53,952 nt of DNA from Chthonomonadaceae bacterium (GTDB lineage Bacteria; Armatimonadota; Chthonomonadetes; Chthonomonadales; Chthonomonadaceae), in NCBI GenBank assembly GCA_027450145.1, contig DAIDKH010000023.1, positions 1-53,952 on the forward strand. Reading direction: 5' to 3'. The position numbers and the translations under genes were made by a program. Positions 45,759-53,952 of the stretch are shown here, in pieces. The notes under the pieces were generated by a model. It saw only the letters and a list, made by a program, of their open reading frames with translations. It was not told the DNA's origin and searched no databases. Position 1 is the first letter of the stretch. Each line of letters opens with the position of its first letter.

Positions 45759-47558
45759 ATGGGATCTTTTTTCGACCGTCTCCGTAAACTGCCGTCAGAC
45801 ATGCTGTCGATTAGCGCATGGAGGCGCTTCGTTCAGAAGTACGGTACCTACTGCTCCGTTCTTATGCTCATCGCACTGATGTTCGGTTTCGGCTGGAACC
45901 AGTTTGGTTCAGGGGGATGCGGTAAGGTGCCTCAGGGCCCTTCCAACCCCGTCGCAATGAAGGTGAACGGAGTTCCCATAACCCAAAAGCAGGTCACTCA
46001 GGCACAAAGCCAGGCGCTGCAGCAAGAAGAGGCCAGCACACAGGCCTCTGGTGAAGCGAGTGTAGCTCAGGCATACGCCACGGCCGTTGGCATGCTCATC
46101 ACGAATACGGTAGTGAAACAGCTGGCCCAAAAGTACAACGTAACTGTTGCGCCGTCTATGATTGATACCACCATCAATCAAGAGAAACAACAACTTGGTA
46201 TCAAAAGCGACTCAGACTGGCAGTCTTACCTAAGTCAACGCGGGTTAAGCGACTCAGAACTGCGCAAATCCATGGCCAAAGACCCACAACTATTGGCCCA
46301 AGGCCTGTTAGATTACTACAAAAGCAAAACCCAGGTCTCGCTGCAAGATGTTAATAACCAAAACGTGCAGGTGAACCTTTGCGAAGTGTTCGTACCTGTG
46401 GGTAGGTTTAATTTCGCGCCACCGACATCGCCCAGTCTTACAGATGCTCAAGCTAAAGCCAAAATCACAGGTTACTACAACAAGGTGAAAGGTGGCTCTA
46501 GTTGCCGAACCATTGCAGGCGCAAACGCGCTGCAAAAGGGAATCATCGCTACCAACGGTATCACCGGTTTCCAACCAGAATATCCTGTTAGTCCTACTCC
46601 GCTGGATCTCGGCACCGCGTTCGACAATGCCGTGCACGCCACTCAGGTAAACAGTGTCACCGCTGTAACTCCTACAACCGGGGTGCTCAAGGGCTATGCG
46701 TTTGCTAAAGTACTTGGACGCAAAACTGTCGTTCCCAAGGGATGGAATGCTGCAACCGCGAAACAGGAGCTGATCACAGCGCGTGCAAGCCAACAACTGG
46801 AACAGGACGTGCAGAATGCGACGAGTACTGCAAAGGTTGAAGTACTCGATAAGACCCTCAAGCCTTACTACGACATGTTCCAGATTTCTCAGGTGGAACA
46901 CCAGATGATGCAAGGCGGATCGCAAAACTCCACTGTTCCCTCGGCATCTCAGATCACGGCAATTCAGAACCAGATGGCGCTGGATTTTGCAGCGGCTCTA
47001 AAAGCCAAACCCACCGACCCCGTTGCAGCCTACATGGTCGCTCAGGATATCCAGCAGAATAAGCTGAACGCCAAGGGGGTGACACCACAACAGCGAGCAA
47101 GTTACCTGCAGCAGTTGGTTAGTTTGTACAATACTGTCCTCAACAGTACTGAAGACAGAGATATACGGTTTGCTCTGGCAGACGCGTACAGGCAGCAAAA
47201 GGACTTTGCTAATGCCAACTCTCAGTACGAACTTATTGCCAAGTTCATGGGTCAGAGTCCACCCAACACACCTGAACTAGATCAACAGTACATCACCTAT
47301 TACCAACGCCTTGCAAGTGCATTCTCTGCGATTGGCAAGCCAGATGAAGCGGCAGAAATGCAGAAGCAGATAACTGCAATACAAAAGCAAATTCCTGCCG
47401 ACCAGGCAAGACAAGCCGCCATCGCTCGACAGCAAGCTGCCCAACAGGGAGCCGCAGGTAACCAAGTAATGTTGCCACCTGGCGGCAGCACGACGACCAA
47501 CGTAGTACCACCGGCTGCACCCGGCAAAGCCAGTACTGGCAAGGCTAAGCCAAAATAG
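45759..47558 (+). CDS. SurA-like exported chaperone with TPR-like C-terminus
   Basis: Membrane-anchored protein of 599 residues. A short cytoplasmic head, one N-terminal membrane helix (YCSVLMLIALMFGFGWNQFG) and then a SurA_N-like chaperone part (VAMKVNGVPITQKQVTQAQ ... SYLSQRGLSDSELRKSMAKD). The central region looks like a degraded parvulin domain. From about residue 420 helices with TPR-like character follow (RDIRFALADAYRQQKDFANA), ending in a Gln/Ala/Pro-rich tail. It is probably a periplasmic folding factor. Four bases separate it from rsmI. Confidence 0.75.
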   Translation: MGSFFDRLRKLPSDMLSISAWRRFVQKYGTYCSVLMLIALMFGFGWNQFGSGGCGKVPQGPSNPVAMKVNGVPITQKQVTQAQSQALQQEEASTQASGEASVAQAYATAVGMLITNTVVKQLAQKYNVTVAPSMIDTTINQEKQQLGIKSDSDWQSYLSQRGLSDSELRKSMAKDPQLLAQGLLDYYKSKTQVSLQDVNNQNVQVNLCEVFVPVGRFNFAPPTSPSLTDAQAKAKITGYYNKVKGGSSCRTIAGANALQKGIIATNGITGFQPEYPVSPTPLDLGTAFDNAVHATQVNSVTAVTPTTGVLKGYAFAKVLGRKTVVPKGWNAATAKQELITARASQQLEQDVQNATSTAKVEVLDKTLKPYYDMFQISQVEHQMMQGGSQNSTVPSASQITAIQNQMALDFAAALKAKPTDPVAAYMVAQDIQQNKLNAKGVTPQQRASYLQQLVSLYNTVLNSTEDRDIRFALADAYRQQKDFANANSQYELIAKFMGQSPPNTPELDQQYITYYQRLASAFSAIGKPDEAAEMQKQITAIQKQIPADQARQAAIARQQAAQQGAAGNQVMLPPGGSTTTNVVPPAAPGKASTGKAKPK

Positions 47559-47562
47559 CGCC

Positions 47563-48246
47563 GTGAAAAACCGCGCCGGTACTGGTACTCTCTACGTAGT
47601 GGGTACGCCGTTGGGCGATCCGGAAGACATAACCATGCGCGCGCTCTCATGTTTGAGGCGCGCGCAACTTATTCTTGCAGAGCATCCCAATCATACCAAT
47701 CAACTTTTAGCTTTGCACAACGTTGCAACGCCCTGTATCCGTTATACGCCTACCGAGACCGAGCGGTATATTGAGTTATTAGAGGCCGGGAACAACATCG
47801 CGCTTGTTTCGGACGCCGGGGTTCCAGGTATTGCGGATCCCGGTACAGCTTTAGTCGATGCTGCCTGGTCAAGTGGCGTATCGGTGGACGTTGCCTCAGG
47901 AATTTCGGCGGTTACGTCCGCGCTGGCACTCTCCGGCCTCTTTACGCACCGTTTCCAGTTTTTCGGCTTTCCGCCACGAAAATCCGCAGATCGCAGTGAG
48001 TTTTTCAAGGAAATCGCCGATTATAACGGAACCATAGTCATTTATGAAACCAAACGCGGCTTACGTTCTACATTAAGAGACCTAAGCCGACGGTTAGAAC
48101 CCAACCGGCGAATATTGCTTGCAGGTGGTATAACCACTGCGCGAGCAAGTTACATGCGGGGTACTGTTGCCGATATCAATTCTCATGATTACCTAGATGT
48201 ACCTGTTCGTTACGGCCCATTTACGGTCGTTATCGAGCAGGGATAA
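47563..48246 (+). CDS. rsmI: 16S rRNA 2'-O-ribose methyltransferase (C1402), RsmI
   Basis: SAM-dependent methyltransferase of the ribosomal P-site nucleotide C1402. It has 227 residues. LYVVGTPLGDPEDITMRAL (usual GTPIGNLxDIT), LVSDAGVPGIADPGTALV and VASGISAVTSALALSG, FQFFGFPPR are all typical. The protein lacks the extra C-terminal helical part that longer homologues have. GTG start, with no clear ribosome binding site, four bases after the preceding stop. Confidence 0.93.
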   Translation: MKNRAGTGTLYVVGTPLGDPEDITMRALSCLRRAQLILAEHPNHTNQLLALHNVATPCIRYTPTETERYIELLEAGNNIALVSDAGVPGIADPGTALVDAAWSSGVSVDVASGISAVTSALALSGLFTHRFQFFGFPPRKSADRSEFFKEIADYNGTIVIYETKRGLRSTLRDLSRRLEPNRRILLAGGITTARASYMRGTVADINSHDYLDVPVRYGPFTVVIEQG

Positions 48247-48426
48247 TCATGTAGAGTTAGGTAATTCGAACAGAAATCCAATAGCTTATGAAGGAATTGG
48301 ACAAACTGAAGGTTGTTGGCATGAAAATTGCACTAATGGTACTGTACGACCCACACAACTGGGTCTGCCTAGACAATCACTGCGGACCTGTTTGCAGTGA
48401 GTAACGACGGAGGAGTACCGCGAAAA

Positions 48427-49239
48427 ATGGAAATCATGAGCGAAAGACAGAGCTCTCTGATCCTTAATTCGGCGGAGCCTGACGCCATGTACAGCAGCCC
48501 GGATGCCTTTGTTAAGCGCAATGGTGTTCGAGGCGGCGTTGATGTTTTGGCAACGGCAGTAAAGGATGATGGCAAACCTGCCAACTACCTCCTTAAAGAT
48601 AACAACTATTGTGACCCGCGGATACAAGTTAAAGAAATAAACTATGCCGCTGCAAAGCGGTTTTGCGACATAGTTATCGCCGTAGTGTTGCTCATCATTA
48701 CGTCGCCAATTCTCCTGGTTTCTGCTCTCCTGGTTCAATTCACCTCTAAGGGTGGGATTATCTTTGGGCAGGAGCGCGTGGGTAGAGGCGGACGACGCTT
48801 CACCTGCTATAAACTTCGCTCGATGTGTGCCGATGCCGAGGCCCGAAAAGCAGGCTTGATGAAGAGTAACGAGGTTTCTGGTCCTGTTTTCAAGATGAAA
48901 AAGGATCCACGCATAACACCAGTTGGCCGTTGGCTGCGCATGTTCAGCATCGACGAGCTCCCACAACTGTGGAATGTCATTAGGGGCGAGATGTCTATCG
49001 TAGGACCCAGGCCGCCTATTCCCTCCGAAGTAGAGAAGTATACGGAGCATCAACTCCAAAGGCTGGCCGTTCAACCAGGATTAACGTGTCTATGGCAAAT
49101 CAACGGGCGCAGCAATGTTGAATTCGACCGCTGGGTAGAACTCGACCTACTCTACATTGAACAGATGTCCCTCATGATGGACATCATGATTGTTCTCAAA
49201 ACCATTCCAGCTGTTGCGTTCAGCAGAGGCGCACATTAA
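48427..49239 (+). CDS. Polyprenyl-phosphate sugar-1-phosphate transferase (bacterial sugar transferase)
   Basis: Membrane enzyme that starts polysaccharide assembly by moving sugar-1-phosphate to undecaprenyl phosphate. It has 270 residues. One membrane-reentrant helix (VIAVVLLIITSPILLVSALL) precedes the catalytic domain with GRGGRRFTCYKLRSM, GRWLRMFSIDELPQLWNV, GEMSIVGPRPP and VQPGLTCLWQINGRSN. It is the short, catalytic-core form. ATG 48427 was chosen because GGAGGAG lies 11 bases upstream. No other polysaccharide genes are visible, so the pathway cannot be named. Confidence 0.93.
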   Translation: MEIMSERQSSLILNSAEPDAMYSSPDAFVKRNGVRGGVDVLATAVKDDGKPANYLLKDNNYCDPRIQVKEINYAAAKRFCDIVIAVVLLIITSPILLVSALLVQFTSKGGIIFGQERVGRGGRRFTCYKLRSMCADAEARKAGLMKSNEVSGPVFKMKKDPRITPVGRWLRMFSIDELPQLWNVIRGEMSIVGPRPPIPSEVEKYTEHQLQRLAVQPGLTCLWQINGRSNVEFDRWVELDLLYIEQMSLMMDIMIVLKTIPAVAFSRGAH

Positions 49240-49240
49240 A

Positions 49241-49284
49241 TAACTCAAAACACCTTCGCCAGGATGCGGAGGTGTTTTGAGTTA
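49241..49284. terminator. Bidirectional intrinsic terminator
   Basis: TAACTCAAAACACCT and AGGTGTTTTGAGTTA form a perfect 15-pair stem, with CGC/GCG inside the loop, between the convergent sugar transferase and HNH nuclease genes. It starts two bases after the transferase stop. Confidence 0.9.
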
Positions 49285-49326
49285 TAGACTAACCGACAAT
49301 TGGTTTGTCGTAATTGGTTAACTACA

Positions 49327-50103
49327 TTACTCACCACCTGCTGCCACATACCCTTGCTGTACAGCGGCTGATCTGCTCATGTACGCGCCGCGCCTTGTTC
49401 TCCCGTACCATCTCTGGTTGCTCGTGAAGAATTTTCCAGAATTAGTGTTCACCCATACCTTCTCCGAATTGTCCGTTGATTTGGTATTGTTCGGAGATGT
49501 CGTATACGAGGTAAACGAGCGGCCCTGGCGATAGTCGCCACTCGACTGCCCGTAGTTAATGAACCTGTGACGCGGATAGTGCGACAACGGAAGTTTGGTA
49601 TGAAATACCTGCTGATAGGTGGTGATCCAGTTACTGGCGATCATCTGCTGCGCTTGCTTCATTCCCAGCCGACCTCCGCACACCAGGTCGTGCAGTCTAT
49701 TCTCCAGCTTGTCTTTAACGTGGGCATTCCATGGCTGAGAGTTCATAGGCTGGGGCCAAAGGTTGTTGATTTCATTCGAACCGCCAATCTCCAGCGGAAT
49801 GAGGTGATCAACCTCATACTGATGAGGCGTGTGGTGAAGTATTCCGTATTCGCGATACACAGCCTCCTTCTCCTCAATGGGAACATCCCGGGCATTACGC
49901 GCATAGTCGGGTGTACATACGTCCGTCCGCGTCACCGACATTACAGCGCCAGGCGTATATTGTGGATTAGGTAAGAACTGTTGAAGACTTGTCGCTGCCC
50001 CAATCGTTTGAGCACTACCTGCAGCGTGACAGCCATTTAGCATCGATCCTAACGCCAGAGCCGTACAGACGGTTGCTGCCCTTAATCGGATACCATTTAC
50101 CAT
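49327..50103 (-). CDS. Exported HNH-family nuclease, possible lipoprotein
   Basis: Secreted protein of 258 residues. The N-terminus ALALGSMLNGC is a lipobox-like signal. The HNH core reads VDHLIPLEIGGSNEINNLWP (residues about 98-117), with the D-H pair and the N-N-L-W-P ending usual for this family. The C-terminus has a separate small domain KVWVNTNSGKFFTSNQRWYG, RTRRGAYMS, a pattern seen at the end of many bacterial nucleases. ATG 50103 has GGAAAG upstream. A role in nucleic acid scavenging is likely (inference); no inhibitor gene is adjacent. Confidence 0.82.
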   Translation of the reverse strand: MVNGIRLRAATVCTALALGSMLNGCHAAGSAQTIGAATSLQQFLPNPQYTPGAVMSVTRTDVCTPDYARNARDVPIEEKEAVYREYGILHHTPHQYEVDHLIPLEIGGSNEINNLWPQPMNSQPWNAHVKDKLENRLHDLVCGGRLGMKQAQQMIASNWITTYQQVFHTKLPLSHYPRHRFINYGQSSGDYRQGRSFTSYTTSPNNTKSTDNSEKVWVNTNSGKFFTSNQRWYGRTRRGAYMSRSAAVQQGYVAAGGE

Positions 50104-50127
50104 GTTCGTTCTACTTTCCACTGCAAT

Positions 50128-51597
50128 TCAATCTGCAGGTGCCTCGGCTGGCACGGGTGATGGCGCAACCAGACCAATTCCATAGATGATGGAGCAGGCC
50201 AGAAGACCCGTGTACATTGGCTGCCAGCCTAATGGGAATGATGGATCGTTCATGCCGCCGTGCATCCAACCATCAATTAGACACAGCATAGCTACAGTTC
50301 CTCCTGCAAACATCGAAGCAAAGGCGAAATTCGCAGGTGGCTTCAGGCGTGGATCCTTGGTATATGCGCCAAGCAGGGGAAGAAGCATTGCCGGTACAAA
50401 TACGTTACCGAACGCGTACCACTGCTCCACCACCGAGGGTACAAGAAGAGCGACCACCACTGCCATGATTGCTGTCGCAGCCAATCCCCACCGCGTGTAA
50501 CGAGGTACAGAATCGGCGTTCGGCTCACTTTTGAGACGCCATATAAAGTCGCGCCCCACTGTTAATGCCGAGACAAATGTGTAGGATACCAGGCTGGCCA
50601 TCACAGGGGCTAGCATTCCGGTATAAAAAAGGCCCTTTAGCCCCGCTGGCATTACGTGTTCCGCGAGTTCAGGGTATGCAAACGTTGCATCGGTAAGGTG
50701 CGGTACTAATACCCGTGCATACAACCCCGTGGTTGTGCTCATTACATCGAAGGCAAACCAACACCCAATTGCAATGAGTATTCCCTTCACTGCTATTCCG
50801 GGCGTCCGCGCCGCGTAGCATCGTTGGTGAAAGGTAGGATCGGTGAACGTCACCAGCGCGATGAAGAACCACACGATTACATAACCTGCACCTTGACCAT
50901 TATGAGGGTTGCCAAGCAGATTGAGCGAATCCTTTGGCAGTGCATGTGGGGCTAGGATCGTTTGCAATCCAAAGTGCGAGATACATACATAAACTGCTGC
51001 TGCGAAACCTGTGAACATCAACATGAACTGTACCGTATTCACGCGCACATCGCTTAGAAATCCGCCGCGAAACACATACACCAACGAGAAAAACGTACCT
51101 ACCAAAATAGAGGGTACCAAGTGCCAGCCAAAAAGCATCTTGAGTAAGATTCCGGCCATCAGCACGTATGCACTTGGCGAGGCGTATACAAAGGTAATGA
51201 GCGCTCCAAGCAGTGCCGTTTTCCGATCATATTCCAGCTCGAGTTTGTCCGCAATCGTATAACTGGTAGCAGAACCCTGCCTAACTCGTTTGGCAAGAAA
51301 AATAGCAAAAACCAGCGCCATAATGTAGTATGGTAGGCTGTTAGCAGTCCAGGAAACTACCCCAGATGTGTACACGAACTCACCAACGCCAAGAACACCG
51401 CCATACCAGGTCGCCACGAGTGTAGCGACGAAGATAGGTAGCCCGAGATTGCGATCGGCAATTAGGTATGTTTCAGTATCCTGCTTACGTGGCCAGAAAC
51501 CTGCACCAAGAAGAAAGACCAGGTATAAGCCTGGCACTACCCAGTCTATAGGAAGAAAATGAGCGCGCACTGTTAATCCGTACTCGTAAGATGGCAT
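50128..51597 (-). CDS. Sodium:solute symporter (SSS family), probable thiamine or precursor transporter
   Basis: Membrane transporter of 489 residues with about 13 hydrophobic helices. The SSS fold is shown by WVVPGLYLVFLLGAGFWPRK, TETYLIADRNLGLPIFVATL and WYGGVLGVGEFVYTSG. It overlaps the thiamine pyrophosphokinase gene by 25 bases and lies downstream of a TPP riboswitch, so thiamine or a pyrimidine precursor is the likely substrate; SSS-type ThiV proteins were predicted for this role (from memory). A GTG at 51570, two bases after the upstream stop, is an alternative start. Confidence 0.8.
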   Translation of the reverse strand: MPSYEYGLTVRAHFLPIDWVVPGLYLVFLLGAGFWPRKQDTETYLIADRNLGLPIFVATLVATWYGGVLGVGEFVYTSGVVSWTANSLPYYIMALVFAIFLAKRVRQGSATSYTIADKLELEYDRKTALLGALITFVYASPSAYVLMAGILLKMLFGWHLVPSILVGTFFSLVYVFRGGFLSDVRVNTVQFMLMFTGFAAAVYVCISHFGLQTILAPHALPKDSLNLLGNPHNGQGAGYVIVWFFIALVTFTDPTFHQRCYAARTPGIAVKGILIAIGCWFAFDVMSTTTGLYARVLVPHLTDATFAYPELAEHVMPAGLKGLFYTGMLAPVMASLVSYTFVSALTVGRDFIWRLKSEPNADSVPRYTRWGLAATAIMAVVVALLVPSVVEQWYAFGNVFVPAMLLPLLGAYTKDPRLKPPANFAFASMFAGGTVAMLCLIDGWMHGGMNDPSFPLGWQPMYTGLLACSIIYGIGLVAPSPVPAEAPAD

Positions 51598-52214
51598 ACA
51601 TATGCACTACCACTTATCATAGTTATTTCGACATGCTCGTCAACTGCTACGTTGCTGATGGCACGCGTTCCGGGTTCCAACTGCGAGGGCAATTCCCATT
51701 TGAGCCCCGCACCAGTACATATGCTTCGTTGGGCGGCAATTATTGAGATGATGTCGCCAACCTTTGTGTCCATTCTGATAATAGCGGGCGCACAGAGTGC
51801 CCTGACTGTGCTGGTTTCGTTAGCGATTGTGACGTCAACCTGCGCGCAATACCGAAGTAGAAGTGAATAGTTGGCAAGCATGTGATCGGGTCGGCCCCCG
51901 GATGCGCCAATAATTGTAACGCGCTCGGCACCTAAACTCAGTGCAATCTGCAGTGTCTTTTCGAGGTCGCCGTGGTTTTGGTCCGGTGTGTCTATCCACT
52001 CAAGATGTTTCCATCGGACCCTCGCGGCATTGGTTACGCTGTCGAAATCACCGCAAACACTGTTTGCGGTGATTCCTAACGCATCCAATTTCTCCACGGC
52101 ACCATCCGTTACAAGTATTACTTGATGCTCCCTAGCCAGCGACTTAGCAAGTGTTGCAGTTGGGGAGTCTCCATTGGCGAGAATGAGGACGCTCTGTATG
52201 CCGTGGGAACGCAT
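51573..52214 (-). CDS. thiN: Thiamine pyrophosphokinase
   Basis: Makes thiamine diphosphate from thiamine and ATP. It has 213 residues. SVCGDFDS binds the nucleotide, DTPDQNHGDLEKTLQIALSL is the family signature, and ASGGRPDHMLANYSLLLRY follows. The C-terminal thiamine-binding beta domain ends GTRAISNVAVD. ATG 52214 shares its A with the stop of the upstream gene (TGATG), so it is translationally coupled; the longer GTG reading at 52223 is less likely. It lies in a TPP-riboswitch operon, which confirms the role. Confidence 0.95.
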   Translation of the reverse strand: MRSHGIQSVLILANGDSPTATLAKSLAREHQVILVTDGAVEKLDALGITANSVCGDFDSVTNAARVRWKHLEWIDTPDQNHGDLEKTLQIALSLGAERVTIIGASGGRPDHMLANYSLLLRYCAQVDVTIANETSTVRALCAPAIIRMDTKVGDIISIIAAQRSICTGAGLKWELPSQLEPGTRAISNVAVDEHVEITMISGSAYVCHLTSTD

Positions 52215-52996
52215 CAATCGCACAGCCCGTAGTAGGTGCCATAGGTATTACCGTCACCCGGTGCATTAGGATCCGTTTGCCCACTGCGGCCTCCACTGGG
52301 ACAAACGACCTCGTTATCAAATGCTGCGCTGCTCACAACGAACTTTGAATGGCCATCGGCAAACACTACACCTCCGCCCCTAGGATGCCACTGCGTGTAG
52401 TAATCGGGTATATAACCGTATTTGGCATCAGTACCGAACCAGGGGAACATCTCATCGCGCATCATTCTTGTTTCAGATGGAAGTGCGAGACCTGCAAGGG
52501 TATTGATTTGGGTAGTAGTGTAAAAGGCGTTATTCTCGCTCGACTCGTTAGCGACCGTCGTAAAAACACCATGGCAGAAGCGGTAACTACTGCCGTAGCA
52601 GCTGGCGTAAGTGGTACGCCCGGGGCAGCCATAATTTGGATCTGCTAGCGCGGTACCACCCTGATCATCCGGGCAGGCAAATATATTCTTGTCCTTGGTG
52701 TATGGTAGTAGTTCTACCTCGACGCCCTTGTGCAGCGGATCCCCAGCCCACGCGCGTATCGTGGTATTCGGAACTTCAGTGTTATATGCGTAAAAGATAG
52801 GAAATGTCTCATCGAAATCCTGAGTGTACATCTCTAGGGCCAACCCAATCTGACGAGTGTTCGAAAGGCACACTGTGGCCCGGGCCTGCTCTCTCGCCTG
52901 AGCAAACACCGGGAACAATATGGCTGCAAGAATAGCGATTATAGCTATAACAACCAGCAGTTCAATTAACGTAAAAGCCTCGCGATAACGATTCAC
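52214..52996 (-). CDS. Prepilin-type protein with H-X9-DG motif (DUF1559-like)
   Basis: Pseudopilin-like protein of 260 residues. The type IV prepilin leader [20 protein letters not shown] (cleavage before F, E at +5) is complete, followed by [20 protein letters not shown], and the C-terminal half holds [19 protein letters not shown], the H-X9-DG motif common in Planctomycetes, Verrucomicrobia and Armatimonadota. AGAGGAGA is the ribosome binding site. It is the first gene after the TPP riboswitch terminator and is coupled to thiN, so it seems to be controlled by thiamine diphosphate. Function in that operon is unknown. Confidence 0.92.
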   Translation of the reverse strand: MNRYREAFTLIELLVVIAIIAILAAILFPVFAQAREQARATVCLSNTRQIGLALEMYTQDFDETFPIFYAYNTEVPNTTIRAWAGDPLHKGVEVELLPYTKDKNIFACPDDQGGTALADPNYGCPGRTTYASCYGSSYRFCHGVFTTVANESSENNAFYTTTQINTLAGLALPSETRMMRDEMFPWFGTDAKYGYIPDYYTQWHPRGGGVVFADGHSKFVVSSAAFDNEVVCPSGGRSGQTDPNAPGDGNTYGTYYGLCD

Positions 52997-53058
52997 TTAG
53001 TGTCTCCTCTTGCCGGGAACCAAGGTGGCAAGTGGCAACGCGCATCCGTTTACCAATG

Positions 53059-53092
53059 AAAAAACCGCAACACTCTGGTTATAGAGGTGCGG
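53059..53092 (-). terminator. Riboswitch-linked intrinsic terminator
   Basis: On the leftward strand CCGCACCTCT pairs with AGAGTGTTGCGG (small bulge), followed by TTTTTT. It lies between the TPP aptamer and the prepilin-like gene, so it is the likely expression platform: termination when TPP is bound. Confidence 0.8.
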
Positions 53093-53113
53093 CTTGGTGT
53101 ACGAAATACTTGG

Positions 53114-53198
53114 TCGCCTCCCTCCGTCGGTATTACCCGAATCAGGTTAGCAGGGTTGAGCGTAAACGCTCTCTCAGCCGGTAAAAGCACCCCTGGCG
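53114..53198 (-). promoter_or_regulatory. TPP riboswitch (THI element)
   Basis: On the leftward strand the conserved TPP aptamer boxes occur in order: GGGGTGC, then GGCTGAGA, a variable stem GAGCGTTTACGCTC, AACCCT, ACCTGAT, GGGTAATACCG and GGAGGGA. All match the THI-box consensus. It controls the prepilin-like, thiN and symporter genes. Confidence 0.95.
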
Positions 53199-53352
53199 TA
53201 TATATTCAATTTTCTAATACACTTCAATATACCCTCATCCCAACCTGCTCTGTCAAGCCGCAAGGCAGCCCATATTAGCTACAGATCATTTCTCCTCTTG
53301 TCGGCACCATATATACCGTAATTCTTGCGATGAATAACTCTTTGCCATCCTC

Positions 53353-53514
53353 GCTCCTTCCTTCAACGAGCACAGCGAGTGCGGGGAGGAGGGCTCGCCG
53401 CAAAAACGTCGCGGGGGCGAGCCTCCGCACTCCGCGCATTTAGCCCACGCAGTGGCCTTTTGCATATCAGCACGGGGTTTCAACCCCGTGGTACAGCGGC
53501 TCCTTCCTTCAACG
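53353..53514. repeat. Palindromic repeat element flanked by 16-base direct repeats
   Basis: GCTCCTTCCTTCAACG occurs exactly at 53353-53368 and 53499-53514. Between the copies are a long GC-rich hairpin (GAGTGCGG with CCGCACTC, inside it GGGCTCGCC with GGCGAGCC, 53377-53432) and CACGGGGTTTCAACCCCGTG (53471-53490). This looks like a REP- or MITE-type element. The second direct repeat overlaps the 3' end of the neighbouring gene. Confidence 0.7.
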
Positions 53515-53952
53515 GGAGTTGCCATTTGCACGCGCCGGCTTATGCTGATGATTGGCTTTTTGCTTTGCGATTTCGGATTCTAGCCAGTGCACGTCGTGGT
53601 CATACTTTACCGTCCACATTTGCGTCATAACTGGAAAAAGATGAGGGCGGAGGGCAAAAATGTGGTAGCCCTGTTTCAGAGCCTTGAGGCCCAGCCCTGG
53701 ATGCCCGGCTCCTTCAAAATCACCATCGCCAAAAAACAGGATGTAGTTTGCCAGGTAATCTGTTGAACCGAACAATTTAGCGTTGGTATAGCACCGATAG
53801 ATGGACTGATAAAGGCTAGAGACCTGTTCAGGGTTGAACTTATTTAACACTTGCCCTACCTCATTGTAGAGAGAGAGATCGTATCCGTACCACGCCCAAG
53901 CAAGGCTCCAGTTTTTGGCTTCGGCAATAACCACCCTATCTAAATTGAGGTT
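53509..53952 (-). CDS. C-terminal part of an unrecognised protein (5' end outside window)
   Basis: The frame is open from the right edge to a TGA at 53509-53511 and gives 147 residues. It reads as soluble and aromatic-rich (EAKNWSLAWAWYGYDLSLYN, LANYILFFGDGDFEGAG) and ends in a basic tail (KQKANHQHKPARANGNSR). I do not recognise a family. The last codons and the stop fall in the second copy of the 16-base repeat, so the natural C-terminus may have been changed by insertion of the repeat element. Confidence 0.6.
   Translation of the reverse strand, partial: NLNLDRVVIAEAKNWSLAWAWYGYDLSLYNEVGQVLNKFNPEQVSSLYQSIYRCYTNAKLFGSTDYLANYILFFGDGDFEGAGHPGLGLKALKQGYHIFALRPHLFPVMTQMWTVKYDHDVHWLESEIAKQKANHQHKPARANGNSR

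Noticed and set aside
53353-53514. Possible CRISPR array at the right end
   Set aside because: Only two copies of the 16-base repeat are present, 146 bases apart, with hairpins rather than spacers between them.

Overview
The window is a bacterial chromosomal segment of roughly 50% GC with a mixture of housekeeping genes, secreted carbohydrate-active enzymes and a CRISPR-Cas defence block at the left end. A DUF1559-like prepilin protein with an H-X9-DG motif, several Sec-exported glycoside hydrolases, a cytochrome c/copper-monooxygenase-like protein with a partner redoxin, and an oversized SecA together suggest a Planctomycetes/Armatimonadota-type lineage; Armatimonadota is my best guess, but this is inference from gene families only. 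I found no rRNA, tRNA, transposase or CRISPR array.

Left region (1-15.8 kb): two divergent cas operons share a 344-base intergenic region. Leftward runs cas6-cas8-cas7-cas5-cas3, a type I-B-like DNA-targeting interference module with 0-1 base junctions between the first four genes; cas3 runs off the left edge. Rightward runs a CARF-nuclease-family gene, an HD-less cas10 with an intact GGDD, a 738-residue Cas7-Cas5-Cas11-like fusion, a double-Cas7 protein, Csx19 and a Cas7-with-insertion protein. This is the composition of the fused-subunit type III-D (III-D2/III-Dv) complex. The ancillary CARF protein keeps its ligand-binding signature, but where relatives have a nuclease E-x-K it has S-x-T, so its nuclease is probably dead. 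No adaptation genes and no second cas6 are visible, so both effectors probably use the single Cas6.

Middle region (15.9-31.6 kb): a leftward TetR-redoxin-cytochrome/PHM-like cluster with a palindromic operator; then rightward a glutaminase-family exoprotein, typA, a pspA-J-like-phhB membrane-stress cluster, a cysteine desulfurase, a primary-type sigma factor behind a perfect consensus promoter and a structured leader, and a secA with a large insertion.

Right region (31.6-54 kb): a GH3 beta-glucosidase with PA14 and discoidin domains; two tandem paralogous four-helix membrane proteins; HIT-purB; a sialidase-like propeller protein; moaC with a GH-A glycosidase; serS; a zinc-ribbon membrane protein; a PHP phosphatase; a sugar isomerase; a SurA-like chaperone; rsmI; a sugar-phosphate transferase; and a secreted HNH nuclease. 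At the right end a leftward TPP-riboswitch operon carries a prepilin-like gene, thiamine pyrophosphokinase and a sodium-solute symporter. Beyond it lies a palindromic repeat element that supplies the stop codon of a last, edge-truncated gene.
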